Origin: Caballeronia novacaledonica
Lineage (GTDB): Bacteria > Pseudomonadota > Gammaproteobacteria > Burkholderiales > Burkholderiaceae
Direction: 5' to 3'
Length of the DNA stretch: 64,000 bases
Assembly: GCF_900258035.1 (NCBI RefSeq)
Contig: NZ_OGTP01000001.1
Location: 186,001 to 250,000, forward strand
A model generated the notes under the pieces. The model ran no database searches, was not told the origin of the DNA, and saw nothing but the letters and a program-made list of their open reading frames with translations. Both the position numbers and the translations under genes were made by a program. Below, one piece after another: positions 39,657-47,963 of this stretch (the first letter of the stretch is position 1; every line of letters begins with the position of its first letter).

Positions 39657-40265
39657 TTACAGGTCGAAAAATACCGTCTCGTTCGGGCCGCGCAGATGGA
39701 TGTCGAAGCGGTAGATCGTGCCCGACGAACCCGGCTTGGCCGCCGCGCCCGCCTCGCGCTTCGCGATCAGCGTATGACGGCGCTCGGCCGGCACGCTTTG
39801 CAGCACGGTGTCCTTCGCGTTGGCTTCGGTTTCGTCCTCGAAGTAGATGCGCGTATAGCTGTGCAGCAGCATGCCGCGCATCAGCACGATGACGTCGAGG
39901 TGCGGCGCGGAATCGTCGGCGGTGGCGCCCGGCTTCACCGTATCGACGATGAAGCGCAGCTTCGGATCCGTGCCCGTGCCCACGCGGGCAAAGCCGCGAA
40001 AGCCCGACTCGCGCGCTTCCTGCACGCTCTGCACATAGCGGCCGTTCGCATCGGCCTGGGCGACTTCGATCAGAGCGTCGTTGACGGGCTTGCCTTCGGC
40101 GTCGAACACGTTGCCGACGACGGCGATATGCTCGCCGGGCACTTCACGATCCGCCGCCGACGCGGTGAAGAGGCTCTTCAGATCGAAGTTGTATTGCTCG
40201 GGAACCAGGCCGTAAGCGAAGTACGGTCCGACGGTCTGCGAAGGGGTCTGTTTCAGCGTGGTCAT
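39657..40265 (-). CDS. pcaG: Protocatechuate 3,4-dioxygenase alpha subunit
   Basis: 202 residues. The start T-P-S-Q-T-V-G-P-Y-F-A-Y-G-L and the core I-E-V-A-Q-A-D-A-N-G-R-Y and H-L-D-V-I-V-L-M-R-G-M-L-L-H are typical of PcaG. The alpha chain lacks the iron ligands and shapes the active site of the beta chain. With PcaH it cleaves protocatechuate between its hydroxyls to 3-carboxy-cis,cis-muconate. It is seven bases after pcaH. Confidence 0.94.
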   Translation of the reverse strand: MTTLKQTPSQTVGPYFAYGLVPEQYNFDLKSLFTASAADREVPGEHIAVVGNVFDAEGKPVNDALIEVAQADANGRYVQSVQEARESGFRGFARVGTGTDPKLRFIVDTVKPGATADDSAPHLDVIVLMRGMLLHSYTRIYFEDETEANAKDTVLQSVPAERRHTLIAKREAGAAAKPGSSGTIYRFDIHLRGPNETVFFDL

Positions 40266-40271
40266 GTTCGA

Positions 40272-40973
40272 TTACTCCGTCGGCGTTTGATCCGGGCCGC
40301 GCAGCACGATATTGAATTCGTAGCCGAGCGCGTAGTTTTCCTGCGTCGTGTCGATCGAGAAGGACGAGACGAGACGCTTGCGCGCGTGCTCGGGAATGCC
40401 CTGATAGATCGGATCGAGGTCGAGCAGCGGATCGCCGGGGAAGTACATCTGCGTGACGAGGCGCGAGCCGAAGTATTCGCCGAAGAGCGAGAAGTGGATG
40501 TGCTGCGGACGCCACGCGTTAGGGTGATTGCCCCACGGATACGCGCCCGGCTTGATCGTCATGAAGCGATAGCGGCCTTCGTCGTCGGTGAGGCAGCGGC
40601 CCGCGCCGAGAAAGTTCGGGTCGAGCGGCGCGTCGTGCTGGTCGGCCTTGTGGACATAGCGGCCCGCGGCGTTCGCCTGCCACACTTCCACGAGCGTGTT
40701 GCGCACCGGACGGCCGCCTTCGTCGAGCACGCGGCCCGTCACGATGATGCGCTCGCCGAGCGGTTCGCCGTTTTTGGCGGCGTTGCGGGTGAGGTCGTTG
40801 TCGAGCACGCCCAGATCGTCAGCACCGTAGACCGGCACGCGGCGATTGCGCAGGTTTTCCTTCAGCGGAATGAGCGGCAGGCCCGGGCTGCGCAGAATCG
40901 ACGACTTGTAGCCCGGCGACAGATACGCGGGATGCGATTCCCAGTCGCGCGGTGTGAGGATGGGGGAGGTCAT
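40272..40973 (-). CDS. pcaH: Protocatechuate 3,4-dioxygenase beta subunit
   Basis: 233 residues. Non-haem Fe(III) ligands are visible: the first Tyr in A-A-G-R-Y-V-H-K, the second in P-G-A-Y-P-W-G-N and the two His in R-P-Q-H-I-H-F. The N-terminal block of about 80 residues (H-P-A-Y-L-S-P-G-Y and following) is the beta-specific arm. It works with PcaG in the beta-ketoadipate pathway. Only these two pca enzymes are here; pcaB, pcaC, pcaD, pcaI/J and pcaF are not in the window. It is divergent from pcaQ. Confidence 0.95.
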   Translation of the reverse strand: MTSPILTPRDWESHPAYLSPGYKSSILRSPGLPLIPLKENLRNRRVPVYGADDLGVLDNDLTRNAAKNGEPLGERIIVTGRVLDEGGRPVRNTLVEVWQANAAGRYVHKADQHDAPLDPNFLGAGRCLTDDEGRYRFMTIKPGAYPWGNHPNAWRPQHIHFSLFGEYFGSRLVTQMYFPGDPLLDLDPIYQGIPEHARKRLVSSFSIDTTQENYALGYEFNIVLRGPDQTPTE

Positions 40974-41043
40974 GTCGACTGTCTCCTGTATTTGTGGATG
41001 TTGAATAGGATGTTTCTGATGGGTACTTTATAGAACGACTCAA

Positions 41044-41080
41044 GTTATGGAAAATGACGTTTTGTGTCATCTTGCATAAC
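41044..41080. promoter_or_regulatory. Extended palindrome upstream of pcaQ, candidate PcaQ site
   Basis: Two nested inverted repeats, GTTATG...CATAAC and ATGAC-N7-GTCAT, share one centre and form a 37-bp dyad whose 15-base arms match at 13 positions. It ends nine bases before the pcaQ start and lies ~70 bases from pcaH, as expected for a LysR-type site in a divergent promoter. Confidence 0.6.
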
Positions 41081-41088
41081 GGATCTTC

Positions 41089-42027
41089 ATGGATACCGAC
41101 TTCACCAACACCCGCGTCAAGTTCCGGCATTTGCAGTGTTTTCTCGCCGTCACGCAGCTCGGCAGCGTGCAGCGCGCCGCCGACAGCCTGTCGATCACGC
41201 AGCCCGCCGTTTCCAAGACGATCGGCGAACTCGAATCCATTCTAGGCGTGCGGCTCTTCGAGCGCGGGCGTCGCGGCGCGGTGCCCACGCGCGAAGGACG
41301 GCTTTTCGCGCCGCATGCGAGCGCGTGTGTCGCGTCCTTGCGCGAGGGCGTCGACATGCTCCTGCGCGAACGCGGCGACGTGCCCGGAACCATTGCGATC
41401 GGCATTTTGCCGACGGTCGCGCCCGTGCTCCTGTCGCCCGCGCTGATGGCGTTCCGGCAGCAGTGGCCGGCGGTGTCGCTGTCCGTGTGGACGGATTCGA
41501 ACGCGCTGCTGCTGGAAAAGCTGAAGGCGGGCGACGTCGATCTCGTCGTCGGGCGGCTGTCGGAGCCGGAGGCGATGCACGGGCTTTCGTTCGAGCAGAT
41601 CTATCGCGAGCCGCTCGCGGTGGTCGTGCGCCGTGAGCATCCGCTGACGCTCGAAACGCCGCTCACGCCTGCTTTGCTCGCGCGCTTCGTGATCGTCGTG
41701 CCGCCGTTCGGCACGTTGATTCGTCAATCGGCTGAAAGCGTGCTGACGGCGTTCGGCGCGCATGCGTTGACGGCGCTCGTCGAAACCTTGTCGGTGTCGC
41801 TTGGGCGCTCGCTCGCGATGAACAACGACGCCGTGTGGTTCGTGCCCGCCGGCGCGGTCGAGCAGGATATCGCGCTCGGATTGCTGACCGCGCTGCCGAT
41901 GCCCTTCGCCGGCACCGACGAACCCATCGGCCTGATCCGCCGCAACGACGCCGCGCGCACGCCGGTGGAGGAAACGCTCGTCGATGCGCTGCGCGAAGCC
42001 GGCCGTTCACGCGCCGGGCGCAAATGA
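41089..42027 (+). CDS. pcaQ: LysR-type activator of protocatechuate catabolism
   Basis: 312 residues. The winged helix is F-R-H-L-Q-C-F-L-A-V, V-Q-R-A-A-D-S-L-S-I-T-Q-P-A-V-S-K-T-I and E-L-E-S-I-L-G-V-R-L-F-E-R. The effector-binding domain (about 95-300) begins G-T-I-A-I-G-I-L-P-T-V-A-P. Divergence from pcaHG and overall likeness to the pca-operon LysR regulators support PcaQ, which responds to carboxymuconate-type intermediates in rhizobia. The palindrome just upstream is the likely binding site. Confidence 0.85.
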   Translation: MDTDFTNTRVKFRHLQCFLAVTQLGSVQRAADSLSITQPAVSKTIGELESILGVRLFERGRRGAVPTREGRLFAPHASACVASLREGVDMLLRERGDVPGTIAIGILPTVAPVLLSPALMAFRQQWPAVSLSVWTDSNALLLEKLKAGDVDLVVGRLSEPEAMHGLSFEQIYREPLAVVVRREHPLTLETPLTPALLARFVIVVPPFGTLIRQSAESVLTAFGAHALTALVETLSVSLGRSLAMNNDAVWFVPAGAVEQDIALGLLTALPMPFAGTDEPIGLIRRNDAARTPVEETLVDALREAGRSRAGRK

Positions 42028-42229
42028 CCGGCGGCGCCGGGCGGCTCGCAAGTTGCTGAAGGAGCATTTACCGCGCAGATTTCGCGCGAAAGAAATACTA
42101 TGACAAAAGCGGCGGCTACGAAGTGACTGCAACAAACGGCCTTGGCGGCGGTCACATCCGAGGTTGTCCGCCGCCTCTGTCGTGGACGTCCCGCCGCACG
42201 CACGCGCCGCACTCGAACATGTTCGCAAG

Positions 42230-42598
42230 ATGAAGACCGTACTGCTCGTCGATGACGACCCCGCCACCATCGAAGCCTGGACCCTCTGCATGCAAGGCGA
42301 GGACTGCACCGTCTTGTGCGCGTTCGACGGCAACGGCGCGTTATCGATTCTCGGGGAACAGCGGGTGGACATCGTCGTGTCGGACTGGATGATGCCGGGC
42401 CTGGGCGGCGCGCTCCTCTGCCAGACGATGAAGAACGATACGGCGCTCGCGCACATTCCTTTTCTGATGATTTCCGGGCATCCGAATCCGCCGGCTTTCG
42501 TGAGCTACGACGGATATCTGCGCAAGCCCGTCGATATGGAGACGCTGATCTCCGCGGTCAATCGCCTGTGCGCCGCGAAGAAGCGGCCGCTGTATTGA
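42230..42598 (+). CDS. Single-domain response regulator
   Basis: 122 residues from ATG 42230; the frame opens at 42164 without a convincing start. Receiver residues D8-D9 (in L-V-D-D-D-P), phosphoacceptor D52 (V-S-D-W-M-M-P-G), the S/T position in M-I-S-G-H and K99 (L-R-K-P) are intact. There is no output domain. No histidine kinase lies beside it, so the partner is unknown; the CheA-like kinase at 14686 is far away. Confidence 0.82.
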   Translation: MKTVLLVDDDPATIEAWTLCMQGEDCTVLCAFDGNGALSILGEQRVDIVVSDWMMPGLGGALLCQTMKNDTALAHIPFLMISGHPNPPAFVSYDGYLRKPVDMETLISAVNRLCAAKKRPLY

Positions 42599-42629
42599 GC
42601 GCGCAGCGCCTCCGCCCGTCAACGGCCCT

Positions 42630-43562
42630 TCAGCTCAGCAGCTTCGCGCGCAGTTGCGACTGCACGGCCGCGCTCAAGGCCAGTCCGTTCGTGATATAGG
42701 CCGCCATCGAGCCATAAGACTGCGCCGCCTGGTCGAGACCCGCCTGAAGGAAGCTCGCCTGCACGCCGAGAACCGGATAGTACGCATCGGCGTAAGCCTG
42801 ACCGTAGGCCTTGGCCATCCCGGCGTACTGCGCGGCGATATCGGCGGCGGTGTACGTGTTCGTGAGCAGGTAATCCTGCATGATCACGCTCTGCGGCACG
42901 TCGACCAGACTCAGCAGCACGGCCGTCACCCAGCCCGTGCGGTCCTTGCCCGCCGAGCAGTGGTAGAGCTGCGCGTTCTGACCGTTCGCCATCGCCGTGA
43001 AAAGCTGCGCGAGGCGCTGGCGATAGCCCGCGTCCAGCACCATCTGGCGTTCGCCGTTTTCCATCATCGCGATGGCGTCGGCTGCGGTGTTGATCGTCGG
43101 CATGCCGGGGGAATCGGTGCCGACGAGATTGAAGTTGATCCACGTCGCGCCGTTCAGCGTGGCGTCCGGCTGCTTCGTGATCTCCGAAGGCGTGCGCAGG
43201 TCGTAGATCGCGTGGATATCGAGCGTGGCGAGCGTCGCCAGATCCGCGGCGGACGGGCTCAGCGCATTGGCGCGGAAGAACACGCCACGGCGCAGCATCT
43301 GGCCCGACGAGGTCTTGTAGACGGATGCGGCGTCGGCGCCGGCGATGTCGCGGAAATTGTCCACCGACGCGAGACGCGGCGCGGCCGCAATGCGGGCATT
43401 GGTGGACGAGTCGATTCCCGCCGGGCTGTCGCTTCCGCCGCCGCCGCAACCGGCGAGCAGCGCACTGCCAGCAACGGGCATCAACAGCGCGCCGGCGGCT
43501 TGCCTGAGAAATTGACGGCGGCTGGACAACACGACTCGCGACGACTCTGACTGATGCAGCAT
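42630..43562 (-). CDS. Exported tyrosine phosphatase lipoprotein (Y_phosphatase3 family) with Tat-type signal
   Basis: 310 residues. The N-terminus has a twin-arginine motif S-R-R-Q-F-L-R (14-20), then a hydrophobic stretch and a lipobox L-A-G-C with Cys39, so it should be folded in the cytoplasm, exported by Tat and lipidated. The catalytic loop is H-C-S-A-G-K-D-R-T-G (201-210), with nucleophile Cys202 and Arg208. F-R-D-I-A-G near 70 and Y-D-L-R-T-P-S-E near 120 complete the family pattern. It is probably a periplasmic or surface protein-tyrosine or phosphoinositide-like phosphatase; the substrate is unknown. Confidence 0.88.
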   Translation of the reverse strand: MLHQSESSRVVLSSRRQFLRQAAGALLMPVAGSALLAGCGGGGSDSPAGIDSSTNARIAAAPRLASVDNFRDIAGADAASVYKTSSGQMLRRGVFFRANALSPSAADLATLATLDIHAIYDLRTPSEITKQPDATLNGATWINFNLVGTDSPGMPTINTAADAIAMMENGERQMVLDAGYRQRLAQLFTAMANGQNAQLYHCSAGKDRTGWVTAVLLSLVDVPQSVIMQDYLLTNTYTAADIAAQYAGMAKAYGQAYADAYYPVLGVQASFLQAGLDQAAQSYGSMAAYITNGLALSAAVQSQLRAKLLS

Positions 43563-43649
43563 TTTTTACCTCGTTCTGTAAGGAACGGGAATGCTACGGA
43601 CGCCATGTGAAGGTTTTATTGCAGAACCCGGCAAAAAATAGCGAAAGAT

Positions 43650-44363
43650 TTAGCGCAATTCAGCCAACGCGACATCCATCTGTTGTTGCGCGAGGCGGTT
43701 CAACTCCTGCGGAATGTCGCAATCGAGCGGCAGGCAAGGCGTGACGATGACGCGGATATGTCCGCCGCGATCCGGCCAGCCCTTCGCGGGCCAGACCTTG
43801 CCCGCGTCATGGACGACGGGCACGACCGGCACCTTCGTCGCGCAGGCGAGGCGCACGCCGCCTGAAGCAAGTTTGAGCGGCGCATCGTGCGCGACGCGCG
43901 TGCCTTCCGGAAAGATCACCACCGAATCGCCTTTTTTCAGCCGCGCCGCGCACTCGCGGGTCACGGCGGCGTGCGCCTGACGGATCGAGCCGCGATCGAG
44001 ACTCACCATGTCGAGGCCGCGCAGCACCCAGCCGAAGAACGGAATGTTCATGAGCTCGTGCTTGAACACGAAACTGATGCGCCGCGGAAAGAGCGCCATG
44101 AACGTCAGCGTTTCCCACGTGGATTCGTGCCGCGACAGGATGATGCACGGCCCGTCGGGCAGATGCTCCAGTCCTTCGACCGAGCACGTGACGCCGGTGA
44201 TGACACGCATCATCCCGACGACCGCGCGGCACCAGAGCTTCGCGAGCCCGTATCGCCCGTTGCGGCCGACGAACGGAAACAGCGGCAGGATCAGGATCGA
44301 CCAGACAATGCCGCTGCCGAGCAGATAGGTTGCAAAGAGCCACTTGACGAGGGTGCGTCGCAT
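43650..44363 (-). CDS. plsC: 1-Acyl-sn-glycerol-3-phosphate acyltransferase family (PlsC-like)
   Basis: 237 residues from Met 44363. A membrane helix (about 5-27) precedes the acyltransferase domain. The catalytic block is S-R-H-E-S-T-W-E-T, an H-x4-E variant of the classical H-x4-D. F-P-E-G-T-R (near 150) is the phosphate-binding motif. This variant is common in the betaproteobacterial branch. It acylates lysophosphatidate in the inner membrane. Whether it is the housekeeping enzyme or a paralogue cannot be told from one locus. Confidence 0.85.
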   Translation of the reverse strand: MRRTLVKWLFATYLLGSGIVWSILILPLFPFVGRNGRYGLAKLWCRAVVGMMRVITGVTCSVEGLEHLPDGPCIILSRHESTWETLTFMALFPRRISFVFKHELMNIPFFGWVLRGLDMVSLDRGSIRQAHAAVTRECAARLKKGDSVVIFPEGTRVAHDAPLKLASGGVRLACATKVPVVPVVHDAGKVWPAKGWPDRGGHIRVIVTPCLPLDCDIPQELNRLAQQQMDVALAELR

Positions 44364-44522
44364 CGGGATTCGTGAAGATGACAGGTGGATGACGAACGGC
44401 GGAATCCGCAAGCATAGCGTATCGGGCGAAACGCGCCGGACGGGCATTGCGCGTCATGCGATGTCATCGAAGCGATGCAACAATGGACCCCGACGAACCC
44501 GATTCGGCAAGGACGAAACGCA

Positions 44523-45509
44523 ATGGACACTCAATCGCCGGTGCAATACGACGAAGGCATGCTGGAAGTGGGCGACGGTCACGCGATCTACTGGCGCGCG
44601 CAGGGCCCGCGCGACGCGCCCGCGATGCTCGTCGTCCACGGCGGCCCCGGCGGCGCGATGAACGTGAAATGGGCCGACGTGCTCGAAGCGGACGCATGGC
44701 GCGTCGTGTTCTTCGATCAGCGCGGCTGCGGCAAATCCACGCCGTTCGGCAAGCTGGAGGCGAACGGCATCGACGCGCTCGTCGGCGACATGGAGAAGCT
44801 GCGCGTCGAATTGCAGATCGAGCAATGGGCGATCTTCGGCGGCTCGTGGGGCACGACGCTCGGTCTCGCTTACGGCGTCGCGCATCCGGAGCGTTGCACG
44901 GGTTTCCTGCTGCGCGGCATCTTTCTCGCGCGGCGCGAGGACATCGACTGGTTCCTGTGGGACGTGCGGCGCGTGTTTCCCGAGGCGCATCGCGCGTTTC
45001 TCGATGCGATCGAGGCGGCGTGCGGCGAGCGTCCGGCGAGCGCGCAAGACATCTTGCGGATGACCGAAGCGCCGCTCGCGCGCTTCGACGAAGCCGGCAC
45101 GCGGCTCGCACGCGCGTGGACGCACTACGAGACGACGCTGTCCGTCGTCAACAAGCCGGAAAAGGAATCCGGCGAAGAAGAGAAGCGCCCGAGCGCGGAA
45201 GCCAACGCCGCCGCCATCTCGATGGCGCTGCTCGAGCGTCACTACATGGCGAACGAACTGCCGCCGGTGCCGCTGCTGCCGCTCGTCGCGCGCATCGCGC
45301 ATCTGCCTTGCCGGATCGTGCACGGTCGCTTCGACATGGTGTGTCCGGCCGATCAGGCGCTGGACCTGGCCGCACGCTGGCCCGGCGCGCAACTGGCTGT
45401 CGTGAGCGCCGCGGGGCACTGGACCTTCGAGCCGGGCAATCTCGCGGCATTGCGCGCGGGGGCGGCGGCGCTTGCCGTCGCGATCTCGCAAGTGAAAAGC
45501 GCGGCCTGA
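44523..45509 (+). CDS. pip: Proline iminopeptidase
   Basis: 328 residues from ATG 44523, which has AAGGA at 44512-44516; a start at 44475 would add 16 unlikely residues. This is an alpha/beta hydrolase of family S33: H-G-G-P-G-G holds the oxyanion hole, the nucleophile Ser is in G-G-S-W-G-T-T-L, the Asp in H-G-R-F-D and the His in A-A-G-H-W-T-F. D-Q-R-G-C-G-K-S-T-P is the family block. It removes N-terminal proline from peptides in the cytoplasm. Confidence 0.9.
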   Translation: MDTQSPVQYDEGMLEVGDGHAIYWRAQGPRDAPAMLVVHGGPGGAMNVKWADVLEADAWRVVFFDQRGCGKSTPFGKLEANGIDALVGDMEKLRVELQIEQWAIFGGSWGTTLGLAYGVAHPERCTGFLLRGIFLARREDIDWFLWDVRRVFPEAHRAFLDAIEAACGERPASAQDILRMTEAPLARFDEAGTRLARAWTHYETTLSVVNKPEKESGEEEKRPSAEANAAAISMALLERHYMANELPPVPLLPLVARIAHLPCRIVHGRFDMVCPADQALDLAARWPGAQLAVVSAAGHWTFEPGNLAALRAGAAALAVAISQVKSAA

Positions 45510-45512
45510 TGC

Positions 45513-46748
45513 TCAGAAAATCGCGGTTGCTGCTTCGGTCAGCTTGCGCCAGTCGAGGTCCGCGCCGATCACGACCGGCTTCGCGGCGCGCTGCGTTGCG
45601 ATCGTGAGCGTCACGCACAGCGACGTGCCCGTTACCGAGAGATAAGGCGCGCTCGTGACGACCTGTTGCGGCTTCGCGTGTGCATCGACGAAATACGGGC
45701 GATTGTCCCAGCGCCCGGTCGACGGATCCGCGATCGGCGCGAAGCGTTCGCTCGGCGCTTTCGCGGCCGCGCCCGCGAGGCCGGGCATGAACTCGCGGCC
45801 GGCCCGATCGAGGAAAAAGCAACTGAGCGTGCACGGCAGCGCAAGCAGATCGGCGCAGGCGGATTCGGTCGTCGAGCCCGACGCGAAGCGCCGCGCGGCG
45901 TGCGTGAGCCCGGCGCGATAGGGCAGCAGAAGCAAGTCGCCCGCGAGCCGCTCGGTGCGGCGCATCTGCGCGAGGGCGTCGAACACGTCTTCGAAGAGCG
46001 GCGTCGCCGCGCCGCGCCCGGCGAGCTGCGCCGACGGCATGCCGAACAGATAACCCTGCACGAAATCGACGTTGGAGCGCGCGGCGAGCATCAGATCCTC
46101 GGACGTCTCGATGCCTTCCGCGACCACGAACATGCCCGACTCGTGCAGCAGATCGACGAGTTTCGGCATCAGCGCGTCGCGCATGTGGGCGCTCTTCGTT
46201 CGCACGAGACTGCGATCCAATTTGACGATGTCCGGCCGCAACGTGATCAGCCGGTCGATGTTGGAATGCCCCGCGCCGAAATCATCGACCGCGACGAGAA
46301 AGCCCTGCGCGCGAAACGCGTGCGTCGCGCGCGAGAGTTTCTCGACGTCCGTGCCGCCCGATTCCAGCACTTCGATCACGAGCCGCTCGGGCGCGAGACC
46401 GGCTTCGCGCGTGGCGAGGGCGAGCCGCGCGGCATAGCCCGGATCGGTGAAGGTCGCCGGATTGATGTTGATGAAGAGCCATTGCGCGGCAGGCAGCAAG
46501 GGCGCCGCGTTGCGCAGATGCGCGAGGTGGCTCATGCGGTCCAGCTCGGTCAGCTTGCCCGCGACGATCGCTCGCCCGAAAAGATCGAACGGCCCGACGA
46601 GCGCGCCGCCGCCCGCATCGCCGCGCAACAGCGCTTCGTAGCCCACCTCGCGTTGATGCGGCAGGCTGTAGATCGGTTGCAGATGCGTGCGCAGCGCGAT
46701 GCCGTCGACGACCTCCGGCTGTCGGGTCAGCACGGCGGACGAACGCAC
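45513..46748 (-). CDS. EAL-domain cyclic-di-GMP phosphodiesterase
   Basis: About 411 residues from GTG 46748; no start has a clear ribosome site, and GTG 46733 or an unlikely TTG 46940 are alternatives. The EAL domain keeps its catalytic set: Y-E-A-L-L-R, N-I-N-P-A-T-F, the Glu of V-I-E-V-L-E-S, V-D-D-F-G-A-G-H, K-L-D-R, A-E-G-I-E-T and V-Q-G-Y-L-F-G. It should therefore hydrolyse c-di-GMP to pGpG. The C-terminal ~170 residues (C-A-D-L-L-A-L-P-C-T-L-S-C-F-F-L-D) look like a PAS/Cache-like sensor module, placed unusually after the EAL domain. No membrane helix is seen. Confidence 0.82.
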   Translation of the reverse strand: MRSSAVLTRQPEVVDGIALRTHLQPIYSLPHQREVGYEALLRGDAGGGALVGPFDLFGRAIVAGKLTELDRMSHLAHLRNAAPLLPAAQWLFININPATFTDPGYAARLALATREAGLAPERLVIEVLESGGTDVEKLSRATHAFRAQGFLVAVDDFGAGHSNIDRLITLRPDIVKLDRSLVRTKSAHMRDALMPKLVDLLHESGMFVVAEGIETSEDLMLAARSNVDFVQGYLFGMPSAQLAGRGAATPLFEDVFDALAQMRRTERLAGDLLLLPYRAGLTHAARRFASGSTTESACADLLALPCTLSCFFLDRAGREFMPGLAGAAAKAPSERFAPIADPSTGRWDNRPYFVDAHAKPQQVVTSAPYLSVTGTSLCVTLTIATQRAAKPVVIGADLDWRKLTEAATAIF

Positions 46749-46991
46749 GAGGGAGCGGTCAGGGCGATGAACGGCACGGCAGTCACGCGTTTCGATGGGG
46801 ATGAGCGCAATATCGGCCAGCCGTGCGCAAACTTGAGCAGCGAAGTCGTCGATACGTCTAGAGCGCTTGAGCGCCTCCGGTTTGCCGCAAAGCCCCGCGC
46901 GACCTATCTTTGTTGGTGCAGTGCTACGATCCGCGTGCAACTTGAGCCGGTCGCGCTCGTCGAAAGTTGCAACGAAACCCTAGAGAGAGAT

Positions 46992-47414
46992 ATGGCGCAA
47001 CAGAAAACCAATCCCAAACTCGAGCAGGCGCTGACGCGCGGCGATCTCGCGATCCGCCAGGCCAACTCGGGCCGCGCCACCGCGGTGCTGCGCGCGCTCG
47101 GCAAGATGATCGTGGAAGCATCGGCGACGATCGGCGTCGAGGCTCACGTCGTCATCCACGATGGCGACAAGATCTACGACCCCGCCGACGGCGTGTGGCC
47201 CCAGCAACTTCTCGTGTCGCTCGATGGCCCGGTCGAGGAGAACGATCCCGACGAGATCCGCACGATCACGCTGCTCGCCGACACCCCCGCGACGATTTTC
47301 CGCTGCGAATGGCAACGCGCCGACGGCAATATCGGACGACAGGAGGGCCGTCCGCTTGCGATGGTCGCTTTCATTACCGACGTGGATATTCCCTGGCTCG
47401 ACGAAGACGACTGA
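46992..47414 (+). CDS. Conserved hypothetical protein
   Basis: 140 residues from ATG 46992, divergent from the EAL gene, with a purine-rich site just upstream. It has a basic N-terminal helix, an H-V-V-I-H-D-G-D-K-I-Y-D-P-A-D-G-V-W segment and a strongly acidic C-terminus (D-I-P-W-L-D-E-D-D). A soluble cytoplasmic protein is likely. I do not recognise the family. Confidence 0.65.
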   Translation: MAQQKTNPKLEQALTRGDLAIRQANSGRATAVLRALGKMIVEASATIGVEAHVVIHDGDKIYDPADGVWPQQLLVSLDGPVEENDPDEIRTITLLADTPATIFRCEWQRADGNIGRQEGRPLAMVAFITDVDIPWLDEDD

Positions 47415-47470
47415 TTTTTTAATCCGCTTTAGCGGATTTCACACAGTCGACATGATTATGTCGTGATAGC

Positions 47471-47498
47471 GCGGGCGTTTTTTCAATAGAACGCCCGC
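47471..47498 (+). terminator. Probable terminator after the hypothetical gene
   Basis: GCGGGCGTT and AACGCCCGC form a 9-bp stem with a T-rich 10-base loop, followed by T-rich sequence to 47517. A smaller hairpin, AATCCGC-TTTA-GCGGATT, lies at 47421-47438. Confidence 0.7.
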
Positions 47499-47963
47499 TT
47501 TCCGGTTTCGGTTTTTCAAACAGATTTATATCCCCATTCCCGCCCGCTCTACGTTTCGCACTTTCTGCGAAGAAAAAGTGTAAGCAAACGTTACCAGTTA
47601 CCTTTTCTAACGTATTTTCCAGCGTTTACGCGATGATCCGCGGGCTTCTGCGAACGCTATTCTCCTGATTGTCTCTCGCGTCGATTGGTGGCTGCTCGCC
47701 CTCGTTCTTTCACCCTGTTCGGGCTCGCATATTCCCTCGCGGCATATCGGTATGTGGTTTTCCGCGGCTACCGGCGATCGGCTTTGCGCCGTTTAGAAGC
47801 TTTCTTCCACAGGTTTAGCCTGAAAGTTGCTGAGAAACAGTGGCAAGCGCGCACCCCGTTATTTGACTTCGTGAGAGGCTCGTTTTGCCCGTGTAAGGAA
47901 CCACTAAATAACGTCCTCGACACGCGGCACTTTCCAATCGCCAAGAAAAAATGGGGTTTACAA
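47499..47963. other. Gene-free stretch upstream of the FeeM-like gene
   Basis: 465 bases, clearly lower in GC than its surroundings over the first ~170 bases (AT-rich around 47570-47630). The FeeM frame is open from 47685, but the translated text there has no protein-like order. I see no clear promoter or operator palindrome. It should hold the promoter of the FeeM-like gene, with a long 5' leader possible. Confidence 0.5.

Noticed and set aside
47685..47963. 93-codon N-terminal extension of the FeeM-like protein
   Set aside because: Open but without protein-like order; ATG 47964 has a ribosome site and begins the recognised domain.
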